64,000 nt of DNA from assembly GCF_005484965.1 (NCBI RefSeq), contig NZ_CP034036.1, positions 3,224,001 through 3,288,000 of the forward strand. Direction: 5' to 3'. The notes beneath the pieces are model-generated. The model saw nothing but the letters and a program-made list of their open reading frames with translations, was not told where the DNA came from and did no database searches. The first letter of the stretch is position 1. Each line of letters opens with the position of its first letter. The translations under genes and the position numbers were made by a program. Origin of the DNA: Brenneria nigrifluens DSM 30175 = ATCC 13028. Its GTDB lineage: Bacteria; Pseudomonadota; Gammaproteobacteria; Enterobacterales; Enterobacteriaceae. Positions 58,652 through 64,000 of this stretch are shown piece after piece.

Positions 58652-59761
58652 CTACAACGCCCGAAAAGAAATCTCTGTCGGGATAACCTCGCCCTGCCAG
58701 TAAAGCTGCGCCGCAACCTGCCCGGCCAGCTCGCGGTATAATGAGGTAAATTCACCGTCGGGATGGCTGACCACCGTCGGTTCGCCGCGATCCAGATCCT
58801 CACGCAGCGAAATATGCAGCGGCAATTGTCCGAGCAGCGCGCAGTGGTATTTTTCCGCCAGCCGCTGCGCGCCGCCGGCGCCGAAAATCGGCTCCAGATG
58901 GCCGCAATGGCTGCAAATATGGACGCTCATATTTTCCACGATGCCGAGAACCGGCACGCTGACTTTCTCAAACATGGCGATACCCTTCATGGCATCCATC
59001 AGGGCGATATCCTGCGGCGTGGTCACCACCACCGCGCCGGTGACCGGAATGCTCTGCGCCAGCGTCAGTTGGATATCCCCGGTGCCCGGCGGCATATCCA
59101 GCACCAGATAATCCAGGTCCGGCCAGAGGGTGTCCTGCAACAGCTGCAACAGCGCTTTACTGGCCATCGGCCCGCGCCACACCATGGCGTTATCATCGGT
59201 AACCAGGTAGCCAATGGAATTGGTCGCCAGCCCGTGCGCCATAATCGGCGCCATATGCTGACCGTCCGGCGAGGTGGGCCGCTCGCTCGCCGCGCCCAGC
59301 ATGGTAGGAATCGACGGCCCGTAGATATCGGCGTCCAGAATGCCGACATTGGCGCCTTCCGCGGCCAGCGCCAGCGCCATATTCACCGCGGTGCTGGATT
59401 TGCCGACGCCGCCCTTGCCGGAGCTGACCGCGATAATATTTTTCACCCCTTTTACCCCGGCCTGATCGTTCACCCGGCGCAAGGTGGCGATACTGTGCGT
59501 CAAACGCCACTCCAGCGCTTTCGCCCCGGACAGGCGCAGCAGCTCATCGCTTACCGCTTCCTTTAACGCTTCCAGACCGCTCAGCCAGGCAAACGGCATG
59601 GTCAATTCAATATGCAGCACATCGTCCAGCAGCGCGCAGTGGTGCAGCGCATGCAGCGTGGTGAGATTATTTTTCAACGTCGGGTGCTGAAAAGTCGACA
59701 GAACCCCGGTAACCAGGGCGCGCAGAGCGTCCGGACGCCGATCGGGGAGTTTAGAGTTCAT
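58652..59761 (-). CDS. mrp: Iron-sulfur cluster carrier ATPase (Mrp/ApbC)
   Basis: A P-loop ATPase that carries and transfers Fe-S clusters. The 369-residue protein has an N-terminal DUF59-like domain (about 1-90), the Walker A SSGKGGVGKSSTAVNMALAL near residue 113, and the cluster-binding CSHCGH (CxxC) near 280. The start has AAGGAG five bases upstream. It is divergent from metG, as in E. coli. Confidence 0.96.
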   Translation of the reverse strand: MNSKLPDRRPDALRALVTGVLSTFQHPTLKNNLTTLHALHHCALLDDVLHIELTMPFAWLSGLEALKEAVSDELLRLSGAKALEWRLTHSIATLRRVNDQAGVKGVKNIIAVSSGKGGVGKSSTAVNMALALAAEGANVGILDADIYGPSIPTMLGAASERPTSPDGQHMAPIMAHGLATNSIGYLVTDDNAMVWRGPMASKALLQLLQDTLWPDLDYLVLDMPPGTGDIQLTLAQSIPVTGAVVVTTPQDIALMDAMKGIAMFEKVSVPVLGIVENMSVHICSHCGHLEPIFGAGGAQRLAEKYHCALLGQLPLHISLREDLDRGEPTVVSHPDGEFTSLYRELAGQVAAQLYWQGEVIPTEISFRAL

Positions 59762-59959
59762 TCCGGCTCCTTGAATTTTTCATTTTTTAACCGATAGAAA
59801 ACGGTTATAGCATACCAGAAGGAGACCCCGACATTCATACTCAATCATCCGCCCGGCCATATCCATGCGGAAAGGATTTAGGCGAGGCAGCGGTTTACGC
59901 AGCAAGGCGCTATCGGTTAACATCAACTTCCCTCTATCACAAAAGAAAGCAAGTTCCTC
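59762..59959. promoter_or_regulatory. Divergent promoter region between mrp and metG
   Basis: The 198 bases must contain promoters for both genes. I cannot pick hexamers with confidence. An AAGCAAG lies before the metG ATG. Confidence 0.35.
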
Positions 59960-61987
59960 ATGACTCAAGTCGCAAAGAAAATATTGGTAACGTGCGCGCT
60001 GCCTTATGCCAACGGTTCGATCCACCTCGGTCATATGCTTGAACACATTCAGGCGGATATCTGGGTTCGGTATCAGCGAATGCGCGACAACCAGGTTTAC
60101 TTTATCTGTGCGGACGATGCCCACGGCACGCCGATCATGCTGAAAGCCCAGCAGATGGGGATCGCCCCCGAGCAGATGATTGCGGCGATAAGTCAGGAAC
60201 ATCAGCAGGATTTCGCCGGCTTCAACATCAGCTACGACAACTATCACTCCACGCACAGTGAAGAAAACCGCGAGCTGTCCGGTCTGATTTATCGCCGGCT
60301 CAAGGAGAACGGTTTTATTAAAAACCGCACCATCTCGCAGCTTTACGATCCGGAAAAAGGCATGTTCCTGCCGGACCGCTTCGTCAAGGGCGCCTGCCCG
60401 AGATGTAAAGCGGCCGATCAGTATGGCGATAACTGCGAAGTCTGCGGGGCGACCTACAGCCCGACCGAACTTATCGATCCGAAGTCGGCCGTTTCGGGCG
60501 CCACGCCGGTAATGCGCGAGTCCGAGCATTTCTTTTTTGACTTGCCCGCCTTCAGCGACATGCTGCAAGCTTGGACGCGCTCCGGCGCGCTGCAGGAGCA
60601 GGTTGCCAATAAGATGCAGGAGTGGTTCGACGCCGGCCTGCAACAGTGGGATATCTCCCGCGACGCCCCTTACTTCGGCTTTGAAGTCCCGGACGCGCCG
60701 GGCAAGTATTTCTATGTCTGGCTGGATGCGCCAATCGGCTACATGGGCTCATTCAAAAATCTATGCGATAAGCGCGGAGATATCGATTTCGATGAGTTCT
60801 GGCGCCAGGACTCCACCGCCGAGCTATATCACTTTATCGGTAAAGACATTGTTTATTTTCATAGCCTGTTTTGGCCCGCCATGCTGGAAGGCAGTAATTT
60901 CCGTAAACCCACCAATCTGTTTGTCCACGGTTATGTGACGGTCAACGGCGCCAAGATGTCAAAATCGCGCGGCACCTTTATCAAGGCCGATACCTACCTC
61001 AAGCACCTGGATGCGGACTGCCTGCGCTATTACTACGCCGCCAAGCTCTCTTCGCGCATCGACGACATCGACCTTAATCTGGAAGACTTCGTCCAGCGCG
61101 TGAACGCCGATATCGTCAACAAGCTGGTCAATCTGGCCTCCCGTAACGCCGGTTTTATCAACAAGCGTTTCGACGGCAGGCTGGCCGATACGCTGGCCGA
61201 CGCGGAGCTGTATAAAACCTTTACCGACGCCGCCGCCGGCATTGCCGATGCCTATAATCAGCGTGAGACCGGCCGGGCAATCCGCGAGGTGATGGCGCTG
61301 GCCGATCTGGCCAACCGTTACGTCGACGAGCAGGCGCCGTGGGTGGTGGCGAAAGAGGAAGGCCGCGACGCCGACCTGCAGGCCATCTGCTCTATGGGAA
61401 TCAACCTGTTCCGCGTACTGATGACCTACCTGAAACCGGTGCTGCCGTCGCTGGCGGAGCGGGCGGAGTCTTTCCTGAACCAGGAACTGCGTTGGAATGA
61501 GATCGCCGCGCCGTTGCTGGGCCATCGCATCAACGCCTTCAAGGCGCTGTTCAACCGCATCGATGCGGATAAAGTCAACGATATGGTGAACGCCTCCAAA
61601 GAGGACATGACGGCGACGAAAACCGCTTCCGGCCCGCTGGCGGAGACCCCGGTGCAGGAAATTATCGGCTTTGACGACTTTGACAAGGTGGATATGCGTA
61701 TCGCCCTGATCAAACAGGCTGAGTTGGTTGACGGCTCCGATAAGCTACTGCGCCTGACGCTGGATCTTGGCGGTGAAACCCGTCAGGTATTCTCCGGCAT
61801 CCGTAGCGCTTATCCCGATCCGTCTGTGCTGGAAGGCCGGCTGACCGTGATGGTCGCCAACCTGGCGCCGCGCAAAATGCGCTTTGGCCTATCCGAAGGA
61901 ATGGTGATGGCGGCGGGCCCCGGCGGGAAAGATATCTTCCTGCTCAGCCCGGACAGCGGGGCGCAACCCGGTATGCAGGTCAAATAA
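59960..61987 (+). CDS. metG: Methionyl-tRNA synthetase
   Basis: Charges tRNA-Met. The 675 residues include the HIGH motif as SIHLGHMLEH near residue 20, the zinc knuckle CPRCKAADQYGDNCEVCGAT near 146-165, and KMSKS as GAKMSKSRGTF near 333. The C-terminal EMAP-II-like tRNA-binding domain (IGFDDFDKVDMRIALIKQAE, about 575-675) shows this is the long, dimeric class. A terminator follows 10 bases after the stop. Confidence 0.98.
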   Translation: MTQVAKKILVTCALPYANGSIHLGHMLEHIQADIWVRYQRMRDNQVYFICADDAHGTPIMLKAQQMGIAPEQMIAAISQEHQQDFAGFNISYDNYHSTHSEENRELSGLIYRRLKENGFIKNRTISQLYDPEKGMFLPDRFVKGACPRCKAADQYGDNCEVCGATYSPTELIDPKSAVSGATPVMRESEHFFFDLPAFSDMLQAWTRSGALQEQVANKMQEWFDAGLQQWDISRDAPYFGFEVPDAPGKYFYVWLDAPIGYMGSFKNLCDKRGDIDFDEFWRQDSTAELYHFIGKDIVYFHSLFWPAMLEGSNFRKPTNLFVHGYVTVNGAKMSKSRGTFIKADTYLKHLDADCLRYYYAAKLSSRIDDIDLNLEDFVQRVNADIVNKLVNLASRNAGFINKRFDGRLADTLADAELYKTFTDAAAGIADAYNQRETGRAIREVMALADLANRYVDEQAPWVVAKEEGRDADLQAICSMGINLFRVLMTYLKPVLPSLAERAESFLNQELRWNEIAAPLLGHRINAFKALFNRIDADKVNDMVNASKEDMTATKTASGPLAETPVQEIIGFDDFDKVDMRIALIKQAELVDGSDKLLRLTLDLGGETRQVFSGIRSAYPDPSVLEGRLTVMVANLAPRKMRFGLSEGMVMAAGPGGKDIFLLSPDSGAQPGMQVK

Positions 61988-61996
61988 TCCCGCGCT

Positions 61997-62026
61997 CAGG
62001 CCGAACATCCGTTCGGCCTGCTATTT
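61997..62026 (+). terminator. Intrinsic terminator of metG
   Basis: CAGGCCGAAC (61997-62006) pairs perfectly with GTTCGGCCTG (62011-62020) around a four-base loop, followed by CTATTTT. Confidence 0.9.
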
Positions 62027-62428
62027 TCGCCGCTTTTTCCGATTGTCGTCCGCCGTCTTCCCTTGCCTGCCTCGTTACACTATCGAACCTAAATTCAGCA
62101 CATATTTAACTCCTCGCCGTATAAAACGTGATACGGCGCACATAATTCATATCTATCGAGGGTTAATCAGATACTTTAAATACTCAAATTTTGATTTCGC
62201 GCAAAGCCCACTTTTTTGTATTGTTAAATGCAGAAACAGCGCTCCCTTTAAACAAACCAAAGGTTATAACTTGCGCCCAAAAGTCATAACGCCGCCCCAT
62301 TCCTCCCCTATAACATAGCGGTTATGATGCGCTATCGTCGCGGAACAGACATCCAGACATAAAGACAGCTATAAAACTGTCGCCCACTGCCAACATAATA
62401 TAATGCTGATACACCATGGAGCCGATAA
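62027..62428. promoter_or_regulatory. Intergenic region upstream of the sugar-binding protein gene
   Basis: About 400 bases with no supported gene. It should carry the promoter of the gene at 62429. TTGATTTCG near 62190 and TGTATTGT near 62216 could form a -35/-10 pair, but this is weak. No clear operator or CRP site. Confidence 0.3.
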
Positions 62429-63508
62429 ATGAAAAAATTTACCCCTGCACTGCTAGCGCTGAGTCTGACGACCGCTTTCCCGGTATTTTCCGCCGAGACC
62501 GCCGCCATTGCGCCACTCCCGCAGGCGCTGGCGCAGCATGACGGCCCGGTGCGTATCGCGGTTATTCGTAATCTGGGGTCTGACGACAACACCACGCAGT
62601 TTATTTCCGGCGTGCTCGAAGAGGGCAAAAAGCTGGGCTTCAAGGTCAGCACCTTTCTGAGCAACGGCGACGACGCCCGCTTTCAGGATTTCGTCAATCA
62701 GGCCATCAGCCAGAAATACGACGGCATCATTCTCTCCCAGGGACGCGACCCCTACTCCACCGATTTGATCAAACGCATCGTCGACAGCGGCATCGCGGTT
62801 TCGGTGTTTGATACCGCCGTCAACGGCGAAATCCCCGGCGTGACTGTCTCTCAACAGGATGACGCTTCCCTCACCCATGGGTCGTTCGGTCAGTTGGTCA
62901 AGGACTTCAACGGCAAGGCCAATATCATCAAACTCTGGGTAGCAGGTTTCCCGCCGATGGAACGCCGCCAGCTCGCCTATCAGCAGCTTCTCAAGGAAAA
63001 TCCCGGCATTAAAGAGCTGGAATCCATCGGCGCGGTATCATCGGATGTGCAGGGCGACACCGCCAACAAGGTCGGCGCGGTGCTGGCGAAATACCCGAAA
63101 GGCAAGATTGACGCCATCTGGGGTTCATGGGACGCATTCACCCAGGGGGCTTATAAGGCGCTGAAAGAAAACGGCCGTACCGAAATCAAAATCTACAGCA
63201 TTGATATCTCGAATCAGGACCTGCAGCTGATGCGCGAAGCCAACAGTCCGTGGAAAGTGAGCGTGGCGGTCGATCCCAAACTGATCGGTAAAGTCAACCT
63301 GCGCCTGGTAGCCAATAAAATCGCCGGCGAACCGACGCCGGCCACCTATGAATTCAAAGCCGCGGTGATCCCTCAGGCGCTGTTAGCCAGCCAGCCGGGC
63401 CCGGTAAACGTGGCCGGACTGGGTAAAATCATTCCCGGCTGGGGCCAGACCGATGATTTTATCGCTCCGTGGTTCGCCACGCTGGAAGCCCAGGCCAAGG
63501 CTAAATAA
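62429..63508 (+). CDS. Periplasmic sugar-binding protein (ribose/LacI-type fold)
   Basis: The 359-residue protein has a Sec signal peptide (MKKFTPALLALSLTTAFPVFSA) and a type I periplasmic-binding-protein domain: VRIAVIRNLGSDDNTTQFIS, KYDGIILSQGRDPYSTDLIK, GIAVSVFDTAVNGEIPGVTV and KGKIDAIWGSWDAFTQGAYK are the usual ligand-binding and hinge pieces. It resembles substrate-binding proteins of sugar ABC transporters such as YphF. No permease or ATPase gene follows; the next gene is a LVIVD-repeat protein gene, so the transport partners may be beyond the window. Ligand unknown. Confidence 0.85.
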   Translation: MKKFTPALLALSLTTAFPVFSAETAAIAPLPQALAQHDGPVRIAVIRNLGSDDNTTQFISGVLEEGKKLGFKVSTFLSNGDDARFQDFVNQAISQKYDGIILSQGRDPYSTDLIKRIVDSGIAVSVFDTAVNGEIPGVTVSQQDDASLTHGSFGQLVKDFNGKANIIKLWVAGFPPMERRQLAYQQLLKENPGIKELESIGAVSSDVQGDTANKVGAVLAKYPKGKIDAIWGSWDAFTQGAYKALKENGRTEIKIYSIDISNQDLQLMREANSPWKVSVAVDPKLIGKVNLRLVANKIAGEPTPATYEFKAAVIPQALLASQPGPVNVAGLGKIIPGWGQTDDFIAPWFATLEAQAKAK

Positions 63509-63523
63509 CAACGGAGACAACCG

Positions 63524-64000
63524 ATGGCATCACAACCCCTGCCGACACCGGACTACAGCCGCAATATGCGGCTGATCGGACACAGCGACCAGGGAGGCAG
63601 ATCCGATGGGGTGCAAGTCATGGTCCATCGCGGCTACGCCTATATCGGACATATGGTTTCACAGGGCGTATCCATCGTTGACGTCCGTGATGCCAAAAAT
63701 CCCCGGCCGGCCGGCTTTATCGCCGCGCCGCCCGGAACCTGGAACATACACCTGCAGACGCACGATGATTTACTGCTGGTGGTCAACGCGCGGGATCTGT
63801 TCGCGGATGCCAGCTTCGCCGAAGAGAAAGTTTACTACACCCGTTCGGTCGCCGAGACGGTAAGCACCAAACAGCAGGACAAAAGCTGGAGCGCCGGGCT
63901 GCGCATCTTTGATATTTCCACGCCGCATACGCCGCGCGAAATCAGCTTTCTGCCGCTCGACGGCATCGGCATCCACCGTATCTGGTACGCCGGCGGCCGC
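63524..64000 (+). CDS. LVIVD-repeat (beta-propeller-like) protein, N-terminal part
   Basis: The ATG at 63524 follows GGAG and the frame is open for 159 codons to the right edge. YIGHMVSQGVSIVDVRDAKN and LRIFDISTPHTPREISFLPL are LVIVD-type propeller blades with the VDV/FDI-S-P pattern. No signal peptide is visible at this start. It begins 15 bases after the sugar-binding protein stop, so the two are probably one operon. The biochemical role of such proteins is not established. Confidence 0.7.
   Translation, partial: MASQPLPTPDYSRNMRLIGHSDQGGRSDGVQVMVHRGYAYIGHMVSQGVSIVDVRDAKNPRPAGFIAAPPGTWNIHLQTHDDLLLVVNARDLFADASFAEEKVYYTRSVAETVSTKQQDKSWSAGLRIFDISTPHTPREISFLPLDGIGIHRIWYAGGR

Noticed and set aside
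59780..60643. 287-codon minus-strand open frame across the metG start
   Set aside because: Antisense shadow of metG.
1..64000. CRISPR array
   Set aside because: No regularly spaced short direct repeats were seen; the only tandem repeat is the rpn duplication.
1..64000. tRNA or rRNA genes
   Set aside because: No cloverleaf-like or rRNA sequence was recognised. GCGAATCC near 14900 resembles a T-loop but belongs to the riboswitch.

Overview
The window is a chromosomal segment of a Gram-negative enterobacterium. The asmA-yegH-wza-wzb-wzc, dcd-udk-mrp/metG and gnd/galF/ugd neighbourhoods, the Salmonella-type anaerobic cobalamin operon and the high protein similarity to Escherichia, Salmonella and soft-rot enterobacteria point to Enterobacterales. 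Pectobacteriaceae (Brenneria, Dickeya or Pectobacterium relatives) is my best guess, and the genus cannot be fixed from the sequence alone.

Region 1 (1-18350): the GC-rich oxygen-independent cobalamin pathway. A cobalamin riboswitch (about 14785-14985) precedes a tightly overlapping minus-strand operon cbiA-B-C-D-E-T-F-G-H-J-K-L-P, then cobU and cobS, which runs off the left edge. The cobalt transporter genes cbiMNQO, which sit between cbiL and cbiP in Salmonella, are absent. Between cbiP and cobU lies an insertion zone: an internally deleted IS110-family element that still has its non-coding left end (candidate bridge RNA), and a 463-bp MITE-like element with Tn5/IS50-like termini and a 9-bp target duplication. 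On the other side, on the plus strand, are a YahK-type alcohol dehydrogenase gene, cobD (threonine-phosphate decarboxylase) and pduX (threonine kinase), which supply the aminopropanol linker.

Region 2 (18350-25500): a tiny Gly/His-rich lipoprotein gene, gnd, then an accessory stretch containing a frameshifted pRiA4b ORF-3-like gene, a HigBA-like and a HipBA-like toxin-antitoxin pair with visible operators, then galF. A 3' remnant of a second ugd gene lies directly upstream of galF, followed by a truncated VapC/FitB-like PIN toxin.

Region 3 (25500-50060): an AT-rich surface polysaccharide locus, read leftward from a JUMPstart/ops element at 50022-50059. The order is a wecA-like gene, wza, wzb, wzc, a perfect hairpin, wbaP, a glycosyltransferase gene, rfbBACD (dTDP-L-rhamnose), two more glycosyltransferase genes, a secreted GH-A clan glycosidase, wzy, two more glycosyltransferase genes, wzx and ugd. 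Beyond ugd are a second Wzy-like gene on the opposite strand, an IS110 remnant and a predicted Tat-exported beta-helix protein. The set predicts a Wzx/Wzy-dependent, rhamnose- and probably uronate-containing exopolysaccharide or group-1-like capsule exported by Wza/Wzc.

Region 4 (50060-64000): yegH (TerC/CBS/CorC), an N-terminally truncated hepT with a mutated catalytic histidine, two nearly identical tandem rpn nuclease genes, each with a strong internal start for a small C-terminal antitoxin, a second 138-bp MITE with a 10-bp target duplication, then the housekeeping genes asmA, dcd, udk, mrp and metG, a periplasmic sugar-binding protein gene and the start of a LVIVD-repeat protein gene.

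The most interesting signals are the paired rpn genes, which differ by exactly three four-residue repeats inside their intragenic antitoxins, and the two MITE insertions placed in the loop of GC-rich intergenic palindromes.
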